Source of the DNA: Alistipes sp.
GTDB lineage: Bacteria > Bacteroidota > Bacteroidia > Bacteroidales > Rikenellaceae
Direction: 5' to 3'
DNA: 61,783 nt
Assembly (NCBI GenBank): GCA_017531305.1
Contig: JAFXLG010000028.1
Coordinates: 1 to 61,783, forward strand
In this document: positions 34,236 through 42,695 of the stretch, piece after piece
How the letters are laid out: every line of letters starts with the position of its first letter
Position numbering within the stretch: the first letter of the stretch is position 1
Translations under genes and position numbers: made by a program
The notes under the pieces: model-generated
Databases searched by the model: none
The model's input: only the letters and a program-made list of their open reading frames with translations
Told to the model about the DNA's origin: nothing

Positions 34236-36524
34236 ATGGTTCGTAAACGATCGGATGTTGACGTAAAAAGCGAGATGTATCAGAGGGTGAAGTGGCTCTA
34301 TGCCACCTTCATCATCTTTGGCATCGGCGTGTTCGTGCGTCTGTTGTGGGTGCTCTTCTTCAGCGTGGAGATTGCCCACAATGCCGAGCGTCTGGAGGAG
34401 CGTATCTTTATCCCCGATTCGATCTATTCGCGCCGAGGCTCTATCTTGGCACGTAGTGGTGAGCCGTTGGCGACCTCGCTTTTGCGATATAGGGTTGATT
34501 TCGATATGGCGAGTGAGGGCTTTGACTCGCTGGCTCTCTATAAGGAGCAGGTCGATACCCTCTCGAAGTTGCTCTCAGGCTTCTTCAAGGATCGCACTGC
34601 GGCAGAGTATAGCCGTGCCATGATCAAGGCGCATGATGACCATTACAAAGTCATCTATCGTAAAGATACCAACGTCTTGCGCAACGAAGGCTTCTTTGCC
34701 CGCGTGTGGGACATGTTGCGTAGGGATGAGTGGAAGACGGTGAAGCTCTACGATACCATCCGCGACCATAGACCTGTGGCGATTTTGCCACGTGAGGTAG
34801 ATTATAACGAGTGGCAGACGCTCAAAAAATACCCCATCCTGAATTGGAATCTGGGTATGACCTATCATCTGGAGACCACCGATCAACGAGTCTATCCCTA
34901 CAACGAGCTTGGTCGCCGCACGTTGGGTTTGGTGGGCGATAAGGGTAATTACGGTATCGAGGCATATTATCGCGATATTCTGGAGGGTACCGATGGCTAT
35001 AATCTGCGTCAGCGCATTGCCCCTGGATTCTCCACCGTGGTGCATCATAAGGATAATGTCGATGCCGAGGATGGTATGGATCTGGTTACCACTCTGGATG
35101 TGGAGATACAGCATATTGCCGATGCTGCCTTGCGCCGACAGATGACAGCGCAGAATGCCATTTGGGGTACTGCCATGGTAATGGAGGTTGAAACGGGCGA
35201 CCTGTTGGCGTTGGTGAATCTTGGCGAGACCAAGGAGCGTAGCGGAGTCTATTATGAGAAGGAGAACTACGCCTTCAAACGCCGTATCGAGCCAGGCTCT
35301 ACATTCAAGTTGGCGGCGGCTTTGGCTCTGGTCGAGGATTGCGGTCATGGACTTGATTATAAACATCGCACCAATAAAGGTCGCAGAACTCAGGTGGGTA
35401 GCGCATTTATCACCGATGACCATCCTATACGCCGTGCCGATGGCACTATTGTAGATACCATTGATCTGAAGACTGCTATTGCGCAATCTTCGAATCTCTA
35501 TTTTGCCGAGTCGATATACGATAATTATAAGGCGAATAAGGCTCGTTACCATAAATTCCTCACCGAGGAGTTGCATTTGGGCGAGATGCTCGGCTTCGAG
35601 GCTATGGAGGAGGCGAAGCCCAAGATCCACGATCCTAAGGATTGGTCGGCTGCGACTCTGCCCAATATGGGTTATGGCTACGGTTTCGATATTCCGCCAA
35701 TCCGTACATTGGTGCTCTATAACGCCATTGCCAACGGTGGTCGTATGGTTGCTCCGCGCCTGATCAAGGAGGTTCGCCGAGGCGAGGATGTGGTGCAGGA
35801 GTTTGGCGTGGAGGTTATTGATGAAGCTATCTGCTCGGCAGAGTCTCGCCAGATTATCCATGAGGCACTCTTGGAGACTGCCCGTACGGGTACTACCAAA
35901 ACCTTCTTCACCGACACCACAGCCTATCGCGTGGCATCGAAGACAGGTACAGCCAATGTGGCGCAGAATGGCACAGGAGGCGGTGCGACCTATGCTGAGA
36001 AATACTATTTGGGTAGCGTGGTGGCATACTTCCCTGCCGACAAACCCAAATATACGGTGCAGGTTTCGATCCACACCCAGCGCGGACGAGGTGTCACCTA
36101 TGGTGGTCCTCTGGCAGGACCTGTGGTGAGGGATATCGTGCGTTATATTTATTTTAGAGATGAAGATTGGCATCAGCAGATTGCCCAAACAGATAAGGAG
36201 TATTATCCGCCAACGGTCAAGGGTGGCTCGATAGCCAACGTAAGACGTGTGGCAGATAAATTCTCGCCTCGTGTGTCGTTCACCGATCGTGAGGGTTGGG
36301 GCGTGGCTCGTGCCGATACGTTGCGAAATATAAATGTCAAAACCATAGAGGACAACTCGCTCATGCCCAATGTCGTGGGTATGGGACTCAAGGATGCTCT
36401 CTACATCTTGGAGAGCCGAGGCTTGAGGGTGCAGTTCTCGGGCAAGGGTAGTGTCCGCCAGCAAAGTATTCCTGTCGGAGCAAAGATCTCGGCAGGGGCT
36501 TCGGTGAGTCTCACGTTGCGTTAG
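34236..36524 (+). CDS. ftsI: Septal peptidoglycan transpeptidase FtsI (PBP3) with PASTA domain
   Basis: A 762-residue class B penicillin-binding protein. One membrane segment (~20-45), a dimerisation/pedestal region (IYSRRGSILAR), then the transpeptidase with SxxK Ser355 (EPGSTFKLA), SSN at 418-420 and KTG at 569-571 (ASKTGTAN). A PASTA domain occupies about 710-762 (MPNVVGMGLKDALYILE). It crosslinks septal peptidoglycan with FtsW. The length with one PASTA domain is normal for Bacteroidota. Confidence 0.96.
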   Translation: MVRKRSDVDVKSEMYQRVKWLYATFIIFGIGVFVRLLWVLFFSVEIAHNAERLEERIFIPDSIYSRRGSILARSGEPLATSLLRYRVDFDMASEGFDSLALYKEQVDTLSKLLSGFFKDRTAAEYSRAMIKAHDDHYKVIYRKDTNVLRNEGFFARVWDMLRRDEWKTVKLYDTIRDHRPVAILPREVDYNEWQTLKKYPILNWNLGMTYHLETTDQRVYPYNELGRRTLGLVGDKGNYGIEAYYRDILEGTDGYNLRQRIAPGFSTVVHHKDNVDAEDGMDLVTTLDVEIQHIADAALRRQMTAQNAIWGTAMVMEVETGDLLALVNLGETKERSGVYYEKENYAFKRRIEPGSTFKLAAALALVEDCGHGLDYKHRTNKGRRTQVGSAFITDDHPIRRADGTIVDTIDLKTAIAQSSNLYFAESIYDNYKANKARYHKFLTEELHLGEMLGFEAMEEAKPKIHDPKDWSAATLPNMGYGYGFDIPPIRTLVLYNAIANGGRMVAPRLIKEVRRGEDVVQEFGVEVIDEAICSAESRQIIHEALLETARTGTTKTFFTDTTAYRVASKTGTANVAQNGTGGGATYAEKYYLGSVVAYFPADKPKYTVQVSIHTQRGRGVTYGGPLAGPVVRDIVRYIYFRDEDWHQQIAQTDKEYYPPTVKGGSIANVRRVADKFSPRVSFTDREGWGVARADTLRNINVKTIEDNSLMPNVVGMGLKDALYILESRGLRVQFSGKGSVRQQSIPVGAKISAGASVSLTLR

Positions 36525-36568
36525 AGAGGGGTTTTGATGGAGAAAAGTATAGAAAAGAGAATTTTAGG

Positions 36569-38026
36569 ATGAAAACATTGAGTTCATTGCTGCTCTCGAC
36601 AGCAGTAGATTCATTCATAACTGAGGCAGATCCTACGATCAGGGCTTTGCAGTATGACTCTCGCCGTGTGGAGGCGGGTGACTGCTTCTTTGCCATCAGG
36701 GGTACGCAGTCCGATGGACACGATTACATATCTTCGGCAATCGCTTCGGGCGCTTCAGCCATTGTCTGTGAGCAGTTGCCGCAGCAGCAGGTTGCGGGCG
36801 TGAGCTATGTTGTCGTTGCAGACAGCAATGCGGCTATGGCAGATATGGCGGCAGCCTTTTATGACTACCCTTCGGAGCAGTTGCAGCTGGTGGGCGTGAC
36901 AGGTACCAATGGCAAGACCACTACCGCTACGTTGCTCTACGACCTGCATCGCAAGATGGGTTACGAGGCGGGATTGATCTCTACGGTGGTCTATAGGATT
37001 GGCGAAAGAGAGGTAGAATCGACCCATACCACTCCCGATGTGGTACGCCTGAATGCCATGTTGCGCGAGATGGTCGATATTGGTTGTCAATACTGCTTCA
37101 TGGAGGTCTCTTCGCACTCTATCGTGCAGCAGCGCATACGAGGTCTGCATTTCCGCGGAGCTATTTTCAGCAACATTACACACGACCATCTGGATTACCA
37201 TGGCACCTTTGCCGAGTATATCAAGGCTAAGAAGCTGTTGTTCGATTCGCTGGGCAAGGATGCCTTTGCGTTGGTGAATATAGATGATCGCAATGGCGAA
37301 GTGATGTTGCAGAATACGGTGGCGAAGCCATATCGTTATTCGCTTCGCTCGATGGCGGATTTTAAGTGCAAAATTCTGGAGATGCACTTCGATGGAATGC
37401 TCCTGAATGTAGATTCGCAGGGGGTGTGGGTTGGATTTTTGGGACGTTTCAATGCCTATAATCTCTTGGCGGTCTATGGCACGGCGGTGTTGCTTGGTGC
37501 CGAGCCTTTGGAGGTGTTGCAGGCGTTGAGTTCGCTCCATTCGGTGAGTGGACGCTTCGAACCTATGCGCTCTGAGCGAGGGCTTACCGCCATTGTCGAT
37601 TACGCTCATACGCCCGATGCGTTGGAGAATGTTATCTCGACCATCAACGAGATCCGCACCCCCAATCAGCGTCTGATTGTGGTTGCAGGATGCGGTGGCG
37701 ATCGAGACCGTACAAAACGCCCTAAGATGGGGCAGATCATTTCGCGCGAAGCCGATATGGCGATCTTCACTTCGGATAATCCGCGTACCGAAGATCCCGA
37801 GGCGATCTTAGATGAGATCGTTCAAGGTGCCGAGATCGGCAAGCAGTATCTGCGCATCAGCGACCGCCGCGAGGCGATACGTGCTGCGGTGATGTTTGCT
37901 CAGGGCGAGGATATAATTTTGGTTGCGGGTAAGGGACACGAGACCTACCAGATTATCGGTAAGACCAAACACCATTTCGATGACAGAGAGCAGCTTAAGG
38001 AGGCTTTCGAAACATTTAATAAGTAG
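36569..38026 (+). CDS. murE: UDP-MurNAc-tripeptide synthetase MurE
   Basis: A 485-residue Mur ligase. It adds the third amino acid to UDP-MurNAc-L-Ala-D-Glu. The UDP-binding domain carries YDSRRVEAGDCFFAI; the ATP loop is GTNGKTTT at 112-119; the central domain has THTTPDV and EVSSHS; DNPR at residues 403-406 is the signature for meso-diaminopimelate rather than lysine. C-terminal GKGHETYQ is also typical. It follows ftsI by 44 nt and precedes mraY by 15 nt. Confidence 0.97.
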   Translation: MKTLSSLLLSTAVDSFITEADPTIRALQYDSRRVEAGDCFFAIRGTQSDGHDYISSAIASGASAIVCEQLPQQQVAGVSYVVVADSNAAMADMAAAFYDYPSEQLQLVGVTGTNGKTTTATLLYDLHRKMGYEAGLISTVVYRIGEREVESTHTTPDVVRLNAMLREMVDIGCQYCFMEVSSHSIVQQRIRGLHFRGAIFSNITHDHLDYHGTFAEYIKAKKLLFDSLGKDAFALVNIDDRNGEVMLQNTVAKPYRYSLRSMADFKCKILEMHFDGMLLNVDSQGVWVGFLGRFNAYNLLAVYGTAVLLGAEPLEVLQALSSLHSVSGRFEPMRSERGLTAIVDYAHTPDALENVISTINEIRTPNQRLIVVAGCGGDRDRTKRPKMGQIISREADMAIFTSDNPRTEDPEAILDEIVQGAEIGKQYLRISDRREAIRAAVMFAQGEDIILVAGKGHETYQIIGKTKHHFDDREQLKEAFETFNK

Positions 38027-38041
38027 AAACGAAACGAAAAT

Positions 38042-39289
38042 ATGCTATACTCACTTTTTCACTATTTAGAAGAGACTTATGACCTTCCAGGTGCGGGAAT
38101 GTTCCAATATATCTCGTTCCGTTCGGCAGTTGCCATCATCTTGGCATTGCTGATCACGATTCTGTTTGGACGAAATATCATCCGTATGCTACAACGCCAT
38201 CAGATCGGCGAGGAGATTCGTGATCTGGGGCTTGAGGGTCAGCTCTCGAAGAAGGGAACACCTACCATGGGTGGTGTGCTGATTCTTTTGGCGGTGCTGG
38301 TGCCTATGCTTCTGTTGGGTAAGTTGGATAATATCTACATCCAGCTGATGCTTATCTCTACCGTCTGGTTGGGTACTCTGGGCTTTCTGGACGATTATAT
38401 CAAGACCTTTCGCCACAATAAAGATGGTCTGAAGGGTAAGTTCAAGATCGTAGGTCAGGTAGGTCTGGGCATTATCGTGGGTACGGTGATGTGCTTCTCG
38501 CAGGAGGTTGTGATCCGCGAAAAGGTCGAAGCTCCCGTACAGAAGATCTATATGAACGAGGATGGTCAGACCATCGTGGAGCATATGCAACCACGAGCTG
38601 TGATCGACTCTTCGCCTCAGAAGACCACCAAAACCACCATCCCATTCATCAAGGATAATGAGTTTGACTATGGCTGGTTGGTGGGCGGCAACGACCTGCT
38701 GACATGGTTGTTGTATATCGCCATCGCCATTTTTGTGGTCACGGCGGTCTCCAACGGAGCCAATCTGACGGATGGTCTGGATGGTCTGCTTACGATGACC
38801 TCGGTGCCGATAGTCATGGTGTTGGGTACGTTGGCATATCTTTCGGGACATATCATCTATGCCGACTATCTGAACATTATGTATATCCCCGAATCTGCCG
38901 AGCTGGTGGTCTTTGCTGCAGCTTTGGTGGGTGCGCTGATGGGCTTTTTGTGGTATAATTCGTTCCCAGCGCAGATCTTCATGGGCGATACAGGATCGTT
39001 GGCTATCGGAGGTATCATTGCCGTCTTTGCGCTCTGTATCCGCAAGGAGCTTTTGTTGCCACTTATGTGCGGAATTTTCTTGGCGGAGGCTCTCTCGGTG
39101 ATGGTGCAGGTGAGCTACTTTAAGCACACCAAACGTAAATATGGCGAGGGTAGGCGCATCCTGCTCATGGCACCTCTGCATCACCATTACCAGAAGCGAG
39201 GTGTCTTCGAGACCAAGATCGTCATGCGATTCTTCATCGTTTCGATGTTGTTGTGTGCTGTGACGCTCGTTACCCTTAAGATGCGATAG
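38042..39289 (+). CDS. mraY: Phospho-MurNAc-pentapeptide transferase MraY
   Basis: A 415-residue membrane enzyme that forms lipid I on undecaprenyl phosphate. [21 protein letters not shown] (the Asp pair), NLTDGLDGL and PLHHHYQ are the family motifs. An enlarged loop (about residues 155-215, including [12 protein letters not shown]-like hydrophilic sequence and [10 protein letters not shown]) is usual in Bacteroidota MraY. About ten membrane segments. Confidence 0.97.
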   Translation: MLYSLFHYLEETYDLPGAGMFQYISFRSAVAIILALLITILFGRNIIRMLQRHQIGEEIRDLGLEGQLSKKGTPTMGGVLILLAVLVPMLLLGKLDNIYIQLMLISTVWLGTLGFLDDYIKTFRHNKDGLKGKFKIVGQVGLGIIVGTVMCFSQEVVIREKVEAPVQKIYMNEDGQTIVEHMQPRAVIDSSPQKTTKTTIPFIKDNEFDYGWLVGGNDLLTWLLYIAIAIFVVTAVSNGANLTDGLDGLLTMTSVPIVMVLGTLAYLSGHIIYADYLNIMYIPESAELVVFAAALVGALMGFLWYNSFPAQIFMGDTGSLAIGGIIAVFALCIRKELLLPLMCGIFLAEALSVMVQVSYFKHTKRKYGEGRRILLMAPLHHHYQKRGVFETKIVMRFFIVSMLLCAVTLVTLKMR

Positions 39290-39464
39290 AAGTTCTCTAA
39301 AGAGGTGATTTTGGTGTCTGGCTTGTGTGCGAAATGCACTTTTACCATTGAGTAAACTCTGCTTTCGCCCTCGGCAACCAGCCTCAGAATAGCATCATTA
39401 TATTGACTTTGCAGTATAGATTTATAGAAAATTTCGCTAAGCGGAAAGATATATAACGGCTTTT
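39290..39464. other. Gap between mraY and murD
   Basis: These 175 bases are unusually long for the middle of the cell-wall cluster. The beginning (aggtgattttggtgtctggc) resembles the sequence at 24282 in another gap. There is no gene, and no clear terminator or TAnnTTTG promoter was found. Confidence 0.5.
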
Positions 39465-40826
39465 ATGAAAAAGATAGTAGTTTTAGGAGGAGGAATCAGC
39501 GGCTATGGCTCGGCTGTATTGGCTAAGAAGCAGGGCTTCGATGTCTTGCTGAGCGATGCTGGTCATCTGGCAGATAAATATCGTAAGGTACTCGATGAGT
39601 GAGGCGTAGAGTATGAGCAGGGCGGTCACACCATGGAGCGACTGCTCGCCGCCGATGAGGTGATTAAGTCACCGGGCATACCCGAGAAGGCACCTGCTGT
39701 AATGGCTATCAGAGAGAAGGGTATCCCCGTGATCTCGGAGATGGAGTTTGCCTCGCGCTATATGGGGCGTGCCAAGACCATCTGTATCACAGGTTCCAAC
39801 GGTAAGACTACCACCACCTCGCTCATCTATAAGATCATGCGCGAGGCGGGCATGAATGTCTCTTTGGGTGGCAACATCGGCGAGAGCTTCGCCTACTCGG
39901 TGGCAACCGCTGAGTACGATTGGTATGTGCTGGAGCTTAGCTCGTTCCAGTTGGACGGCATGTATCGCTTCAAAGCCGATGTGGCGGTGCTGATGAACAT
40001 CACGCCCGACCATCTGGATAGATATGACTATAAGTTCCAGAATTATATAGACTCCAAGATGCGCATCATCCGCAATCAGAATACCCGTTCAGCATTTGTC
40101 TATTCGGCAGATGACGAGGTGATCGCGGCGGAGCTTCCGAAGTATGATTTGCCGATGCGTCAGTTGCCTTTTGCCGCTAAGTGTGCGGTAGCCAGCTCTT
40201 CTGGAGATGCCTTTTTGACCGAGGATGGCGAGTTTACTACCCGCGTGGGTAAAAAGTCGCTTACGATAGACGTTTCGAAGCTTAAAATCAAGGGCTTGCA
40301 TAACTCCTACAACTCTATGGCGGCAGCTTTGGCTACCTTAGCGGCGGGTGTTGAGCCAGAGCAGGTGGCTGAGTCGATCTACGACTTCTCGCCCGTTGAG
40401 CATCGTTTGGAGCCAGCTGGTGAACGCGATGGCGTGGAGTGGATCAACGACTCGAAGGCTACCAATGTCGATTCGGTGTGGTATGCTTTGGAGAGCATGA
40501 CTCGCCCTGTGGTATGGATCGCAGGAGGTACCGATAAGGGCAACGATTACGAACCCCTCAAGCCTTTTGCCCGCCAAAAGGTGAAGGCTCTGATCTGCAT
40601 GGGCGTGGATAACGAGAAACTCCTCAAGGAGTTCACAGGCGTAGTCCCCACCATTGTCTCAACCTCATCTTTGGAGGAGGCGATGCAGTCGGCTCAGAGA
40701 CTTTCGGAGTCGGGCGATACGGTATTGCTCTCGCCTGCGTGCGCAAGTTTCGACCTCTTCAAGAGCTATGAACATCGTGGCAAGCTCTTTAAGGAGTGGG
40801 TTGTAGAGAATGTTTTGAAGAAGTAA
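39465..40826 (+). CDS. murD: UDP-MurNAc-L-Ala:D-Glu ligase MurD, cut by in-frame TGA at codon 46
   Basis: The frame from ATG 39465 encodes a complete MurD of 453 positions: N-terminal Rossmann-type UDP-binding loop GGGISGYGS, ATP loop GSNGKTTT at 110-117, NITPDHLDRY, EHRLE and WINDSKATN, then GGTDKGNDY. It adds D-glutamate to UDP-MurNAc-L-alanine, an essential step. But codon 46 (39600-39602) is TGA, inside the N-terminal domain between LDE and GVEYEQGG. Alignment to the family continues with no gap, so only one base differs from a sense codon. Restart at ATG 39633 would lose the UDP-binding domain. No second copy lies in the window. Either the stop is read through, or it is a mutation or sequence error. 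Confidence 0.93.
39600..39602 (+). other. In-frame TGA within murD
   Basis: Context gat gag TGA ggc gta. A single transition would restore sense: CGA (Arg) by C-to-T or TGG (Trp) by G-to-A. The next base is G. No selenocysteine context is expected for MurD. Upstream and downstream parts share one frame (39465 and 39633 are both in phase). Confidence 0.95.
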
Positions 40827-40847
40827 CGGAGCAACTTTTTTCGTGTT

Positions 40848-42188
40848 ATGGCGGAAGTAGATTATAGCAAACATATCAGACGTGTGGATGATGAGCCGCA
40901 GCAAAATGCAACAAATGTTGCAGACAATGCTACGGATGATGTTGCCGTGCGCCCCGATATGGTGCAGGAGAGTGGTTTTCTTAGCTTCGTCAAGAGCTTT
41001 TTTGGCGGAGATAAGGTGTTGTGGGTAATTATCATTGCGCTTATGACCATCTCGGTGCTTGTGGTCTATTCCTCTACTGCCAAGATGGCGTATAATCCTC
41101 GTTCGGCTGCCACCACCATGCAATTCCTCAAGACTCAGTTCTTCACTCTGGGTATCAGCATCGTGGCATTGTGTATTGCGCATCGACTCAATAGTGCCTT
41201 CTATCGCAGATGGGTAAGGCACATGTTCTGGCTTGCCGTGTTGGCAACTTTGGCGGTATATTTCACGGGACAAACCACCAATGGCGCAGCGCGTTGGATC
41301 TCGATTTTTGGATTCCAATTCCAGCCTTCCGAGATGCTCAAACTCTGTACGGTAGCCTATCTGGCTTTGGCTTTGGCTAAACGTCAATCCACCATCCGTA
41401 CGTTGCAGATCGTGCCGAGCATGAAGTTCTGGACTTGGAATACTCCCAAGCAGATGCGTATCATCAAGGAGGGTTTCATCCCCTTGTTCCTGCCCATTAT
41501 CATTGCCTGTCTGGTGATCTTCCCCGCCCATACATCTTCGGCGGTGCTGGTGTTCGGCATGTCGCTGGTGATGCTCTACATCGGACGTGTAAGGTGGGTG
41601 GAGCTTTTCCGCATCCTGAAGTGGGCGTTGGTGGGTGTTGCGTTTGTCTTTGTGTTGGGACTCGGACGTAGCCATACTGCGGGAGGGCGTGTCTCGACAT
41701 GGATTGAGGTGTGGACTACCGACCGCACGGAGGTTGATGTGGATGAGCTGAGCGATACCGAGCGTTCGATGATTGCCATACATAATGGCGGTATCATGGG
41801 GCGTGGAGCAGGTCAGAGTGCCGTCAGAGTCGAGATGACTCACCCCGAAAGTGATTACGCCTTTGCCTTCTTTGTCGAGGAGTATGGTTTGGGCTTGTCG
41901 ATAATTCTGATTGCGCTCTATGTGTGGATCTTCTTCCGCGCCATCGAGATCTTTGAGCGATGTCCCAAAAAGTTCCCTGCCATGCTTTCGTTGGGTGTGG
42001 CACTTCTGATTACGATGCAGGCTCTGCTGCATCTGATGGTGACGGTAAATATAATCCCCGAAACGGGACAAACCCTGCCACTGATCTCGCGTGGAGGCTC
42101 TTCGATGTTGTTTACCTCGATTGGTCTGGGCATTATCCTTAGCGTGAGTCGCCAAAATGCCGAAGGCTCATACGGTGACGAGCAGTAG
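40848..42188 (+). CDS. ftsW: Septal peptidoglycan glycosyltransferase FtsW
   Basis: A 446-residue SEDS-family protein with about ten membrane segments after a ~60-residue hydrophilic N-terminal extension. Family signatures include NGAARWISIFGFQFQPSE, VEEYGL and the late NIIPETGQTLPLISRGGSS block. It polymerises glycan strands together with FtsI. It starts 21 nt after murD. In most Bacteroidales murG follows directly; here murG is 8.8 kb away. Confidence 0.96.
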   Translation: MAEVDYSKHIRRVDDEPQQNATNVADNATDDVAVRPDMVQESGFLSFVKSFFGGDKVLWVIIIALMTISVLVVYSSTAKMAYNPRSAATTMQFLKTQFFTLGISIVALCIAHRLNSAFYRRWVRHMFWLAVLATLAVYFTGQTTNGAARWISIFGFQFQPSEMLKLCTVAYLALALAKRQSTIRTLQIVPSMKFWTWNTPKQMRIIKEGFIPLFLPIIIACLVIFPAHTSSAVLVFGMSLVMLYIGRVRWVELFRILKWALVGVAFVFVLGLGRSHTAGGRVSTWIEVWTTDRTEVDVDELSDTERSMIAIHNGGIMGRGAGQSAVRVEMTHPESDYAFAFFVEEYGLGLSIILIALYVWIFFRAIEIFERCPKKFPAMLSLGVALLITMQALLHLMVTVNIIPETGQTLPLISRGGSSMLFTSIGLGIILSVSRQNAEGSYGDEQ

Positions 42189-42193
42189 CGTGA

Positions 42194-42202
42194 GGGGGGG
42201 GG
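42194..42202 (+). repeat. Homopolymer G9 tract
   Basis: Nine G directly after the ftsW stop, 27 bp before the S4-domain gene start. It could serve as an overlong Shine-Dalgarno-like run or vary by slippage. Confidence 0.6.
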
Positions 42203-42228
42203 AGTCTAATGTAAAGAAAGTTCAAACG

Positions 42229-42645
42229 ATGAGTCAAGTAAGATTAGATAAATATCTCTGGGCGGTGCGAGTGTTTAAGACTCGCAGCGATGCCGCCGAT
42301 GCCATACGCAACAACCGCGTGCTGGTCAATAACGCCTATGCCAAACCTTCGCGTGAGGTCAAGCAAGGCGATGTGATCGCCGTCAAGCGTATGCCTGTGA
42401 CCTACCAATATAAAGTCTTGGAGTTGGTGTCGAGCCGTCAAGGTGCGAAGAATGTTCCTCAATATTGTCTCAACATCACCCCCGAGGAGGAGTTGCAGAA
42501 GCTCTCTGCGCCACGCGAGACGATCTTTGTATTCCGCGAGCGAGGTACAGGTCGCCCAACCAAGAAGGAACGCCGAGATATTGATGCCTTGATGGAGGAT
42601 TTCTACCTCGATGATGAGGCTTGGGATGAAGATGATGACGAGTAG
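42229..42645 (+). CDS. S4-domain RNA-binding protein (Hsp15-like)
   Basis: A 138-residue protein starting MSQVRLDKYLWAVRVFKTRSDA, the S4 alpha-L fold found in Hsp15/HslR, which rescues stalled 50S subunits carrying nascent chains. The first ~60 residues are the S4 domain; the rest is a short linker and a basic GTGRPTKKERRD segment, then an acidic tail (DDEAWDEDDDE). The ATG at 42229 removes an unlikely upstream extension that would read through the G9 run. First gene of the non-dcw block. Confidence 0.87.
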   Translation: MSQVRLDKYLWAVRVFKTRSDAADAIRNNRVLVNNAYAKPSREVKQGDVIAVKRMPVTYQYKVLELVSSRQGAKNVPQYCLNITPEEELQKLSAPRETIFVFRERGTGRPTKKERRDIDALMEDFYLDDEAWDEDDDE

Positions 42646-42695
42646 AGATATTTTGCTTATCGTAAAACCAATACCAACCGTTATACTAACCAATC

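Noticed and set aside
34575-36464. Open frame of ~630 codons on the minus strand across ftsI
   Set aside because: It mirrors ftsI, which has all catalytic motifs. The opposite frame is open only because of codon bias; it has no domain signature or ribosome site.
39465-39632. UGA in murD as selenocysteine
   Set aside because: MurD has no catalytic Cys at this site and family members have varied residues there; no convincing SECIS-type hairpin directly after the codon was seen.
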